Assembly (NCBI GenBank): GCA_027604185.1
Contig: JADGKB010000004.1
Location: forward strand, 248,001-312,000
Source: Boothiomyces macroporosus
Lineage: Eukaryota; Chytridiomycota; Chytridiomycetes; Rhizophydiales; Terramycetaceae
DNA length: 64,000 nucleotides
Reading direction: 5' to 3'
The notes under the pieces are model-generated. The model was not told the DNA's origin. It made no database searches and was given only the letters and a program-made list of their open reading frames with translations. How positions within the stretch are numbered: position 1 is the first letter of the stretch; each line of letters opens with the position of its first letter. Below are positions 52,786 to 63,895 of this stretch, piece after piece. Made by a program: the position numbers and the translations under genes.

Positions 52786-55287
52786 ATGAACGTCTTCAAC
52801 TCTGTTGGTTGTAATAGAGTCAATCAAGGACTGGATATCAATTCGGCAGGATTAATTGCATATGCGGCAGGGAATATGGTTGCTATATATCATGTAATTT
52901 ATCCCTTAACCACAGCCAAATACTGGCCAAAATGGATTGATTACATTGAAAGGGCATACTAACAAAGTCACTTGTCTATCTTTTTACAGGACAGTTGATG
53001 ATGAGCTACTTGTGTCTGGGTCAGCTGATAAATCAATAATAATATGGGGACAGCGTGATGGGAAGTGGAAGAAGCTTTACGAACTGAAAGGACACGAGAG
53101 CGGAGTTGTAGCAGTGGGCGTTCCTGGAGTAGTAGCTGGAGATTTTATTGTTTGTACTGCAGATTCTACAAACAAGGTAAAGGTCTGGGAAATGCGAAAT
53201 ATGGAGATTATTAATACTGAAACGATTGACTTGTCTCCTCACCACAGTATGGCTTTGGCAATCCATTATCTTCCTGGAACTACAATTCCACTTATTCTTT
53301 CTGGAGGAACAAACATGAAAGTGCAAGTGTTCATAAGAAAGGAAGCCCGATTTGAAAACGTTTTGAACATTGCTGGCCATACAGACTGGATTAGAAGTAT
53401 TAAGATTGCAACATTTACCAGTACTCATGGTTCAGAAAATTATGGTTTCAACAATGGAGATTTAATGGTTGCATCTGCTTCTCAGGACAAGTATATCAGA
53501 ATATGGAGAATTTCAAAGGTAGTATCTGGAAATACTGAAGTCGAAAGTTCAAATATTACATCCGAAATGCTAGATGCGATGAATGAGATGAATTTGAACG
53601 AAGGGGATTCTCAACTGAGCACTAAAGCCTACATGGTCGATGTCACATATAAAAACGAAAGCAACAAGTATACATTCATGCTGGATGCCATTTTAATGGG
53701 GCACGATGATTGGGTGTTTGCTTTGAATTGGGAAACACCAATTATGAAATGTAACTATTGTTAATTATAGCAATCGATGGTAAAGAAGTTTTGCATCAAC
53801 CCATGTCAATTGTTTCTGCTTCTGCTGATAAAACTCTGATCTTATGGTGCCCTGACAAGCACAGTGATACATGGATTCCGATGAACAGATTAGGAGAGAT
53901 TGGTGGTTCTACTTTAGGTTTTTATGGAGCAAAATTTTCAAATGATGGCAAGCAGCTATTTTCCAACGGCTATGGTGGATCAATACACATTTGGGAGTAT
54001 TCAGATAAGACATCGTTACCATGGAATCCAGCGGTTGGCATCAGTGGTCATTTCCAATCTGTGGAAGATTGCTCTTGGGACCCGACTGGATCATTTTTGA
54101 TTTCAACCTCATTGGATCAAACTTCGAGGGTTTTTGCTCCATGGAACCAGGAAACCACCACATGGCATGAGATTGCCAGAACTCAAATCCATGGATACAA
54201 CCTTCACTGCTTAGCATTTACTAAAAAGTATCAATACGTTTCAGGTGCGGATGAAAAAGTATTGAGAGTCTTTGATGCCCCAAAAACATTCGCTCAAACA
54301 TTAGAATCGTTGACAGGAATTAAGGAATCTGAAGATATGATGAACGAAAGACCTGTTGGGGCTAATCTTCCTGCCCTAGGGTTGTCTAACAAAGCAGTTT
54401 TCGCTGGAGAAGCTCCTCAAGCCTCGACCGATGCTCGCTTATCTGCATATACTGCAGAAGTCATCACATCAACGCTGGCACAACATCTGACTAAACCACC
54501 ATTTGAAGAGCATTTACTTCAGCATACACTTTGGCCAGAAATGGAAAAGTTATATGGACATGTGTTTGAGATCATTAGTGTTGCGGCAAGTAAAGATGGC
54601 TCACTTGTTGCCTCTTCATCCAAAGCTGCAAAGGCAGAACATGCAACCATCAGACTGTGGTCTACAAAAGGCTGGACAGAGATAACCACTCCCCTCGCAT
54701 TCCATTCCCTCACAGTGACAGCAATCAAATTCTCTAACTGTTCCAACTTTGTTCTGACTGCAGGAAGAGATCGTGGTTGGGCATTGTTTGATATATCAGA
54801 AGTTAAAAATGGTGGTACATGGAAATTGGTCCAAGCTGAGCCAAAAGCTCATTCTAGAATCATTTGGACTACTTGCTTTTCTCACGATGACAAGCTATTT
54901 GCCACCGGATCTAGAGATAAGACTCTAAAGATTTGGAGGAAGACAGGAGGAAAGTGGGCTGCATTGGAGACCTTAAAGTTTGAAGAAAGCGTTACAGCAG
55001 TCGACTTTTATTACGCTTTGGAAGACGGCAGGTAGTCAAGGATTAATTTTAGTTACAAAATTGCAGTCGGTCTTGAAAATGGAAATATACAAATCATAAA
55101 CTTTGCCTATGTGGATGGTAAAATCTCTGTAACAAAAACATTTGGCTTGCCAATAGAGTAATCGGACACTAACTTTAGAAATACACATGCATTGGTTGTA
55201 AAGAAACTGCACTGGAGACCTAACGCTTCACCTCCCATGCTGGCATCTTGCTCAGAGGATTGTTCTGTTAGAGTTTACAAATTATAA
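52786..55287 (+). CDS. ELP2: Elongator complex subunit 2
   Basis: WD40 protein of 805 aa, four introns of 20-22 nt. Two seven-bladed propellers are expected; many blades can be read: LITLKGHTNKVTCLSFYRTV, LLVSGSADKSIIIW, VLNIAGHTDWIRSIKIATF, LMVASASQDKYIRIWRISK, ILMGHDDWVFALNWETP, SIVSASADKTLILWCPD, HFQSVEDCSWDPTGSFLIST, and the last VKKLHWRPNASPPMLASCSE. The Elp2 hallmarks NRLGEIGGSTLGFYGAKFS and YQYVSGADEKVLRVFDAPKT identify the subunit. Elongator adds carboxymethyl precursors to wobble uridine of tRNAs; Elp2 scaffolds it. The final ~80 residues lie behind two 21-nt introns. Convergent with the NOXRED1-like gene, 34 bp between stops. Confidence 0.95.
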
Positions 55288-55321
55288 AAATAATGTTCCG
55301 CTTATCTTTTTATTCTGGTCT

Positions 55322-56764
55322 TTATTTCTTTGGCATTTGTCTGCTTTTCAACACCAGCTTTGATATTTCAGAGGCAGTATCGTCATCGCTTAGTGATTTC
55401 ACCATTCCTCTATTTCCAGCTAGCTCGCCAGGTGTTGGATGCCGCTCGACCTTTTCTAAATATAATGGGTTGTAATAGTATTGCAACCTGCTACTGTTAA
55501 GAACCGTCGCTTCGTGTACCCTTTATAAATAATGAAATACCCTTGAACAGTATTCGATGGAAGAACAGCTTCAAGTTCGCTATTCTTTAGTAATCCCTTA
55601 CTCAATTATTTGTTGTAGAGGAGCCTTGTCCTTCTGCAGGAATTTTAGTAATACAGCTTTAAGAATTTCTTGTAAGTATGGAAATACCTCTATCTGGACA
55701 GGCAAATCCAGCTTCAGCCTTTTCGAATTGTAATTGCAACTGAATTAGCCTGAATTACTGTTTGCGGAAAGCTTTTATCACCTGGGTTTGGTTGATGGTT
55801 GATGTTGGGTAGCAATACATTTGCAGTGTTCAAAATGTATTTCGCTCTATTGTAATTCACTCCAACAGATGATACAAAGAAAACTGTGTGCTCATACTCT
55901 AATTGTTTGGTTGAAATCTCCTGAACGATTGGCAGGTTGGCAGAGGAGCATAGCACGAAAATCAAATGATATTGCGAAAAAGTCTAATTAAATGAATATT
56001 ACCAGCGGATCTTTCCAACTTTGAGTGTTCAAATTCTCACAAAATTTAGTATCTCTAATATCCTCTCCTCGACGCGATATTATAGTGATATTTGTAGTGA
56101 ATTCTAATAGCTTTTCCAACAAGAGCGAAAGAAGCACTTCGCTCGACTGTGGGTAAATGTCGGGCGATAATACTGCGATTTGCAAATCTGGTTTTAGCTT
56201 TTTCATCAATGAAGCCGTATAGACCATCTGATTTCTAATTGATTCAACATTTCTATGATATCGTATTCGATACTCTGACCATTCTGCTGAATTTTCTGTA
56301 TTTGGTAGAGATTTTTTAAAGTCAAAGCTTAGATTTTGGAGTAGCGAATGAAGATCAATTTTCAACATGTGAGAAAAATGTTCGGCCGCAGTATCATTAG
56401 CCATGTATGGTTGATAATCTGAATACTCTATCACCCCTGCAATCGGGCCTCTGGCCGTAAATCAAATCAATGAAAAGTGGATATTCTGGTGCGGTACATA
56501 CAGTGATATTAGGATCAAAATTAAGAGTCCAAATATTCCTTTTGATAATGGTATAGCACTGCCAGTCTGTGCAAGCAGTTAATTGCTTCTGATCGACGTC
56601 AGTCTTCTTCTGTGCGTAGCTGCATGGGATTCCAGTTCTTTAATCACCTGAGCAGTTACCCGAAGTAACACAATGAAAGCTTGAATCACTACCCTCTCAA
56701 ATCTACTCGGCAATGCAGTTCGCGAATGTGCGCACAAATAAAGTTTGTCTTGAACAAGATACAT
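55322..56764 (-). CDS. NOXRED1-like (P5CR-type Rossmann) protein, 5' end uncertain
   Basis: Product of 429 aa under a model with seven introns (38, 16, 19, 19, 19, 22 and 20 nt from 5' to 3'). The central part reads LLLEKLLEFTTNITIISRRG (beta-alpha-beta), then LIFVLCSSANLPIVQEISTK and TVFFVSSVGVNYNRAKYILN, which parallels animal NOXRED1, a pyrroline-5-carboxylate-reductase relative. The glycine-rich nucleotide loop is not clear, so cofactor binding is doubtful. The C-terminal helices (EILKAVLLKFLQKDKAP) fit a P5CR-like dimerisation part. The N-terminal ~100 residues contain several Cys (LTACTDWQCY, ITVCTAPEY, RPDC). Exon 1 and its 38-nt intron are the least certain. A 16-nt intron at 56419-56434 is needed to keep the frame. 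Confidence 0.55.
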
Positions 56765-56914
56765 CCAAGGTTTGTGTGTAATTTAGCGTCCACTTTCCTT
56801 TGGAAATTCCATTTGGACACACCACAGATCCAAGCCACATCCCAATGTGACAGGAGACTGCCAATCTACCGGAAATAGAAACTTATAAATGCCTTGAAAT
56901 TAACTACCGTCTGC

Positions 56915-58470
56915 ATGCTCTTTCTGATTCCCACTGCTTTGGCAATCAATTCATGGCTGCCAGCTGATTTCCAAGGAAAGATAAATGTAGACATACCTGT
57001 CAATAACTCTGCGATCTATCCAAAGGGGTTTCTTCATGGATATGCTAGCGCAGCATTTCAAGTTGAAGGAGCAGTCGATGCAGATGGTAAGAGCAAATCA
57101 ATCTGGGATACATTCGCTCACCTTCCTGGAAAAATCTACAATAATGATTCACCAGATATTGCTGATGATGAATATCATTTGTACGCTGAAACTGTAAACT
57201 TGCTGAAAGCCTCTGGCGCAAACAGCTATCGATTCTCCATTTCTTGGCCGAGATTAGTTCCTGGTGGGTTTGCCGGCTCTCCAGTAAACCAGCTCGGGGT
57301 TGACCACTACAACAACATCATCAATTTGCTGCTTCAAAACAACATCACTCCTCTAGTTACCTTGTACCATTGGGATTTACCTCAATCTCTGGAAGATGCT
57401 TACGGAGGGCTGTTGAACTCGGACAAACTCTCCAAGGACTTCTCATACTACGCCGATGCAGCATTTGCAGCTTTTGGGGACCGAGTAAAACATTGGCTAA
57501 CATTTAATGAACCAACTTCGTCCTGCGTGTTGGGATATGCCACTGGCGAACACGCCCCTGGTCACTGCACTGACAGAACCAAATGTGCCCAGGGAAATGG
57601 GTTACTTGATGTAGTTCAGTGTATGCACTCTATCTTGGTATCTCACGGTGAAGCAGTCAAGGTATTTAGACAAAAGTATCAGCCAACACAAAAAGGAATG
57701 ATTTCGATTGCCCCTAATGTCGAATATGCTGTTCCTTTGGACCCAAATTCTGTCATTGACAAATTCTTTACTGAATTAAAACTTGATTTGACTTTTAACT
57801 GGTGGTTTGAAGCTGCCTTCAATGGGTACTACCCAAAAGCCATTTCTGATTTCTTGGGGCCGCTGATGCCTCAGTTGAATGATTACCTAAAGAACTTGCT
57901 GAAAGGATCTGTAGACTTTGTAGCCATCAACCACTACACTTCTTGCTATGTTACTGCACCATGGGCAAGCGTTCCTTCTGATCCATCCAACCCATTCAAC
58001 AACATTCCGATTTGGAAACAACTTTATCAAAAGAACGGCCAGCCAATTGGGGATCACGCTGAATCTCCTTGGTTGTATGACGTTCCATGGGGCTTTGGAG
58101 AACTGCTGAAATACGTACAAGCAAAATACAATGACCCACTTATTATTGTTACAGAAAACGGTTGGTCCGTAAAAGGAGAGAATCAAATGCAATTGACTGA
58201 CGCTATTTCCGACTTGTCTAGGGTTCAATATTACAAGGGATACATCGATTCAATGAACCAGGTAATGGAAGAAAACAAAGTCAGGGTGATTGGATATTTT
58301 GGCTGGGCCTTGTTGGACAGTACTCGCTATTAACAATAGACTTTGAATGGGCCACTGGTTATTCAAATAGATTTGGGATCACTCACGTTGATTTTGCAAC
58401 CCAAAATAGAACATTAAAAGCTTCCGCGTACTACTTGGCGAATTACTTTACCAACGCCAACTACGTCTGA
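56915..58470 (+). CDS. Secreted family-1 glycoside hydrolase (beta-glucosidase)
   Basis: Product of 511 aa, one intron 58320-58339 (20 nt). Short hydrophobic N-terminus (MLFLIPTALAIN) acts as signal peptide. An in-frame non-ATG extension upstream (KLTTVC) is also hydrophobic, while ATG 56889 is out of frame, so the start is slightly uncertain. GH1 motifs: FLHGYASAAFQVEGA, SYRFSISWPRLVP, ITPLVTLYHWDLPQSLEDAY, acid/base Glu199 in TFNEP, NHYTSCYV, nucleophile Glu414 in VTENGW. After the splice comes LLDNFEWATGYSNRFGITHV. Retaining mechanism; hydrolyses beta-glucosides such as cellobiose. Cys pairs and NxS/T sites agree with secretion. Useful to an organism digesting plant, algal or microbial glycans. 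Confidence 0.93.
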
Positions 58471-58490
58471 TTAGTAGAATAAATTCACAA

Positions 58491-59414
58491 TTATGCTTTA
58501 TTTGCAGATACCTGCAGGGACTTGAGTTCTTTCTCCAATTTCTTTACATCCTTCATAAAGCCCTTGTTTTGCTCCTTCAATTTCTTTACACGCTCAGCAA
58601 ATTGATCTGGGGCTGTCGTTAGAATTGCGTTCAATTCGGCCTCTCTTGCAAGCATTTGCTGCATTGTTTTCAGCACTCTGTGTCCTGCGACAAACCATAC
58701 TTTTGTATTACCTCCTCGTACTTTGTCAGTACTTAAAAACTTGACCGCCTGAATGTCGCTTGTTTGTGACACATGTGTTCCACAACATGGTTTGAATGGG
58801 ATATCTCCAATTGCAATATTTCGTAGCACCCCAGATTTAATATCATCAGGCAGCGTGTCAGGTCTATTTTCGTCATGAATCTTGCTGGCTTCAACCGTAA
58901 CCTGATGACTCTTCCTAATGAATTCATTAACAATGTCCTCAAGCTTATCCAAGTCAGATTGCGCAGCTGGTCCTTTGAACTCAACAAAGCTCGTGTCATT
59001 CCCCATTTTCCATCCAAAGGTGTCTAGGTTGAAATGCATTTCAGCCAAATCGGAAATCAAATGCTGACCAGAATGCTAGTGTTATTTAATCATTACCTGT
59101 TGCATATGGTCAAATCTTCTGGCCCAATCCAATTTAACTTGAACTTGTTTCCCAACTTCCACTGGAGCTTTGGTAATATGCACGCACTTTAGCCCTCTTC
59201 GTTGGCAATCTACAATTTCCACATTGTCAATCGTTCCCAAGTCGTTAGGCTGTCCTCCCCCAGTTGGAAAGATAATAGTATCGGATAGGAGAACTGCAAA
59301 GTGTTCCCCTTCCTGTTCACAAGACACCACCGTTGCTGCTAATGTTGTTAAATACGAATCCTTTTGGCATTGCAACTCCCCAACTTGAGCGCTAAATGTT
59401 TCCCCACTCGTCAT
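58491..59414 (-). CDS. AlaX-type alanyl-tRNA editing protein (AARSD1-like)
   Basis: Product of 300 aa, one 21-nt intron. Trans-editing enzyme that hydrolyses mischarged Ser-tRNA(Ala). It corresponds to the editing domain of AlaRS without the catalytic domain. Zinc-binding motifs: HSGQH (residues joined directly after DHMQQ by splicing) and CCGTHV near IGDIPFKPCCGTHVSQTSDI. N-terminal block TIIFPTGGGQPNDLGTI is the conserved glycine-rich loop of the family. The C-terminal ~70 residues are a Lys/Glu/Leu coiled coil (LKEQNKGFMKDVKKLEKELK), similar to AlaX-L. Convergent with the GH1 gene, 20 bp between stops. Confidence 0.92.
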
Positions 59415-59476
59415 TCTTAAAAAATTGAAAAACAGGATTCGTTTGAAAATAAAAATTAGTACGTATATATTAATGA

Positions 59477-60562
59477 TTATTGTTTTAGCTCAACATACTG
59501 ATCTATATCATCAGTGAAATCGTCGAAATACGGATGCTTTAAGGCCGCCAGCGATGTGATCCGTTTATATGGCGAGAATCTAAGCATTTTCTGTGTCAAG
59601 ATCAATCTACCTGTAATAAATCTAGCCCAGTTTCATCCAAAGTAACTACCATATCGTGCAGCTGCGATTTGGTATTTTTGAGTTCTGGGTTTATCGTCAC
59701 ACAATCTGACAATTCAAGTGAGGATATTTCGTCTTCGTCTGGATAGCCAATTACATGAATAATATATCCCAGCAGTTCAAGTTCACGTTGCCCACGAAGA
59801 AGGGTTTCACCGCGGATCATTTCTAATATTAGCAAACATTACCAGCAAAAATGCATCCAACACTAAATACATCTACTTGAATAGTGTACTTTTCTCTCTT
59901 TGCAGCATAGACTTCTGGGGCACGGTATAACATGGTTTGAGTCTGTTTTAGTACAGATTTACATCAGGGGTGAATGTCGCCATCAGATGAGATACTCTTC
60001 GCCCAAGTCCAAAATCAGCTATTTTGATCAAATGCTTTCCATCTTCGCAGTGCATCACTAGTATATTTTCTGTAGGTGAATAATAAGATACGTGGTTTAA
60101 TATCTCTGTGGACTATCCCCTTACAATGAAGTTCCGCTAGCCCAGATAAAATTTGATAGAGAAAATTCTACATGAGAAATGAATACCTGTGCGAGATCAA
60201 GGTCTATACCACTTCGGGGCTGTTCATCAATAAATATGCGCAGATCAAGATCGCAATATTCCATCACAATAAAAACTGCGTGATGGCCATTCAGACACTG
60301 CTCTGCTTCGATCATTCTACATTAGACAATATTTATACCGAATTAAGTTGCGATGGTTGAGTTGTTTAAGTAATCCAATTTCACGAAGGGTTGTAGACAG
60401 AATTCCATCCGCATCTGAAGGGCTCTCTTTAATTGCCACTACTTTGTTTGAAACATTACAAACTGCCCGGTGAACTGTTCCGTAAACGCCTTGTCCTATT
60501 AGTTCTTTAGGTTGATATCTCTCCCAGATCGATCCCTCAAATTTTCCTGTTGGGATTGCCAT
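59477..60562 (-). CDS. CDK-like CMGC protein kinase
   Basis: Product of 320 aa, six introns of 19-22 nt. Kinase landmarks: Gly loop GQGVYGTVHRA (residues 23-33), Lys45 in VVAIKE, a PSTAIRE-like helix ILSTTLREIGLL, VHRDIKPQNIL (catalytic Asp, made by splicing), IADFGLGRRVS, TMLYRAPEVY and the CMGC arginine region KMLRFSPYKRITSLAALKHP. The T-loop has Thr residues before LYRAPE as in CDKs. The PSTAIRE region is divergent, so the cyclin partner, if any, cannot be guessed. GLGR replaces the usual GLAR. A cell-cycle or transcription CDK is possible; I would not name it. Length and lack of extensions fit a small CDK. Confidence 0.88.
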
Positions 60563-60631
60563 CTCTAGAATGTCAAAATTCAAGGCAAAAGTTTTGGCTA
60601 AAAAATTAAAAAAACAAATTTAATATCGCGA

Positions 60632-63600
60632 CTATATTGACAGCCTAGCTAAATTGTCCATGTTCACCATGAGAATCTCGTCATCGCCGCCATCAATTCT
60701 AACTACACCCTCTTGCCCATCGATGGACAGCAGTAAACCAATTCTGCCTCTGTCTTCTCCAGATAAGATCTTGAACTTTTCCTTTTTCTGAGGCACAACA
60801 GGAGTCAAATATTCATCAGGCACAGTAACCACTTCACCACTTTCCAACGCAAGAGTTGCTCTTCCTCCTTGGACACCTGTACATTTACCAATTTTGTTAT
60901 CGTGTGCACCACCATTAAACTTCCTTCCGTATTTAGGTACAATTTTGATGTCAATCTCAGTAGTCAGCCAACTATTTGCGGTCGCATCATCTGTAATGAA
61001 TAAAATATTACCATTTTCCTCATCATTATAATCCATCCCGCCAGCTGGCATTGGGGTTGCTGGATTAACCATGGGAGTGGCTGCATCGTATTGTCCTCTT
61101 GGGGTAGCAGCAGTTATACCAGTATAATTCACAGATGCTGGAACATTTGCTGCAGGCGTGGCAGGGAAGGCTGCTGGAGTAGAGCTGTGATAAGGAGTAG
61201 AAGAATCGACATATGCTGGAGTCGGAGCAGTATTGTTATCACTAAATTAATCATAAAACTCACCTATATCGATCTTTGCCATAGTCTCTTGCTGGAGTTC
61301 TGGAATTGGAGTCCCAAGCAGGAGTCTTTGCACCAGCATCCCACGCTGGGGTTTTGCTTCCAGAATCCCAGGCTGGGGTTTTACTACCGGCATTCCAGGC
61401 AGGTGTTCTACTGCCAGTGTTCCACGAATCTCCTCCAGCGTTGTGCATGGGGGTTTTTGATCCGTGCATAGGTGTTTTGACAGAATCATATCTGCTTCTA
61501 TAATCTGGTCGTCTGTTAGACCCTTCTTCTCCTTGAACAAGTAGCTTTGACTTTTCAACTTCAATAGTCCGGCTGCCAGTGTGTAGTTCAACTCTGGCAT
61601 GGTTTTCAGTAGTGTCTTTTACAATACCCAAATAGCCTTTAAACGTTCCTCCTGTAACAATAACAGTTTTGCCTTTGAGTTCGTCTCTCCCTCTGCCTCT
61701 TCCCATTCCAGTGCGCATAGGAGGCGCGGCGAAAGAATTCAAAGTCGAGTTTCCTGCGTTGATTAATGCAATACTGTTGCTACGGGATACAAACACCCCA
61801 CTATTTTCAAGAACATCCCTGGACTTTAAGAATACGTTTGATCTAAAAATGTGAAGTACTGTAGCTTGTTTTCTATTGGTGCTTGACTCATCAATTACTA
61901 TGACCGAATCACCTGCCTTTACGGGTCGACTATTTAAATCTGAAGTGACAGCCCTAGCAGAATCCATTTTGCTACGAATTTGTTGAGGCTTAACCTTTGT
62001 AATACGACCATTCGGATCAAGCAAAGTAATTACATCCTTATCCATTTTGACAACAACTCCAACTTCATTTGGAGACAATCTAACCAAATCGTAGACTTCA
62101 AATTGGGAAGTTGCAGGCACTATGGAAGTAACTTCATGCACACTTCGTAAATCTTTTGTAAACACGTCAATCTAGTTTAAGCAATAATTACAGGTTGGAA
62201 AGTGGAATCAGATAAAATAGTGGCAATATTATCTTCTACTTTTAAAATCAAGCCAGTGGCGTCCTTGTGGACACCGCTAATAACTTTTACATGGTCACCA
62301 TCCGTGAATCTTTTCGCAAGATCTCTGGCAGGATATTTTACATAATTAGCCAAACCATAAGATTTGTCTGGAATAATCGTTACAATTCCATTTTGGACAG
62401 AGTGAACTATAGCTGGAACATTTTTCATTTCTCCGGAAAGAACAATAACCTTTTCCCCGGATTGGAAATCCTCACCTTTGGCCACATTAGAACTAGCCAG
62501 CAACGTTAGATCTTCTCCTCGATCAGCGACCGCACCACCAGAGAACTTTGTAATTTCCTCCAAACTGGGGTTGATGTTTTTAGTTTCTATTGACGTAATT
62601 TTTACTTGCTTTTCAAGATAGCCTTCTCGATCAAAGAATTCGCCTTGATATTGATATCCTTGAGCAGTTGCGGTAATTTCTCGTTTCTTGAAATCATGAT
62701 GGCTGAACAGCTTCTGTGGATGTCTAACTTCGGAAGCACCCTTTTTTCTTTTTCCACCATCTTTAGAATAATCTAATCTCGGAATCAATTTCAGGGTGGC
62801 AGATTCTCCCGAATCAGCAATATCCAGCACCTATGTTTATATTTTCATTACTTGAGCCAAATCTCCCCCGTACTTCCCTCTTTTCATCCTAACCCACATC
62901 CCAATCTTAATATCAAGATCTTTCGGTTTGACTTTTAGACAGTCTACCATTTCATTCACAGGAACCAATTGCAATTTTGAGCCATAGACATTATTCATAT
63001 TAGTGATTGCTTTCTTAATCAAAAGTTACCTTGTACAACATGGGCCTGTCTCGTTGCTTCTAAATATAAATATCCAGGTAATGAATCTCTGGTGAAACAA
63101 GAAAGAATCCCCATGGGACTGGCAGTGTTTTCCAACTCAAAGCTCTTTCTACATAAATTTGAAACGATATTTCTTTCAGATCCAGGCTACATTAGGTGGA
63201 TGGTACTTTACAACGAACAAGCCACAGCTTTGGGTCTTGAACAGATGGAATTAACAAGGACTGAGGTATTCTATCTACATCTCCACGGAACCCACTTCTT
63301 CCATGCACTCTTCTGTATCTTTCATTCAGCTGCTCTGCGAGATCTTCAGGGTTTATTTCCTCTCTTGAAACTCGTGCTTTGTCCAATTCACGAAATCGAG
63401 CCTTGTCCCTTGAAGAAACCTTCTCTTGGCCTTCGTCAACGTATTCAAATCCGTCTTCCGCTTCGTCTTCATCATCGTCGTCATCGTCGTCATCGACATG
63501 AGCTTCTTGTTCAATGAACATACTTCCAGGAGCTCTCTTTCTTTTTTGCCTCTTCCTTTCTCTCGTCTTTATTAATACACTGTTACATTTTGAATATCAT

Positions 63601-63688
63601 CATCGTCTTCTTCTTCCTGTTCTGAATCCTGGTCAAGTACTTTTTCTTCTCCATCAGAAAATAGCTCGATATCTGATTCATCCGACAT
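60632..63688 (-). CDS. SPT5: Transcription elongation factor Spt5
   Basis: Product of 977 aa, six introns of 20-22 nt. Acidic N-terminus (EEEDDDDIQN, VDDDDDDDDEDEAED), then the NGN domain: PKLWLVRCKPGSERNIVSNL and GYLYLEATRQAHVVQ. KOW motifs follow: VKPKDLDIKIGMWVRMKRG, FQSGEKVIVLSGEM, FTDGDHVKVISGVHKDATGL, VYDLVRLSPNEVGVV, LKGKTVIVTGGTFKGYLGIV and FKILSGEDRGRIGLLL. Between the last KOWs is a C-terminal repeat region of about six units (GSKTPMHN, GSRTPAWN, GSKTPAWD, GAKTPAWD, NSRTPARD), the target of CDK9-type kinases, followed by Ala/Thr/Pro-rich sequence. With Spt4 it clamps RNA polymerase. An intron-like stretch near the start codon is open and in frame, so I left it coding. Confidence 0.95.
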
Positions 63689-63895
63689 TTTTGCGATTGA
63701 AGATTTTGTTTTTTTCTCAAAACTTTCTTGGATATTTATACTAGTTGAGAAATGACTCAGAGTACCATGGGCTTCAGACTATTCAAATACTTGAGAATCC
63801 ACTGAAAACTCGTCCTATTTGGTTGAGGGTCCCTTTTAAGTTCTTTGGACCTAACTTTGTATTTTTGGACCTCTCAAAGAGTGTGCAAAACTTAA

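Noticed and set aside
55293..55475. Plus-strand ORF with a signal-peptide-like start after ELP2.
   Set aside because: It lies antisense to the last exon of the NOXRED1-like gene, whose frame continues through it.
55488..55504. A 17-nt intron (gttcttaacagtagcag) and a 16-nt exon in the NOXRED1-like gene.
   Set aside because: After recounting the G run before the preceding intron, the downstream frame is continuous without it, and total coding length is a multiple of three only if it is kept as exon.
63637..63655. Intron-like GT...CAG stretch in the SPT5 acidic N-terminus.
   Set aside because: The sequence is open in frame through it, removing 19 nt breaks the frame, and the total length only fits if it is coding.
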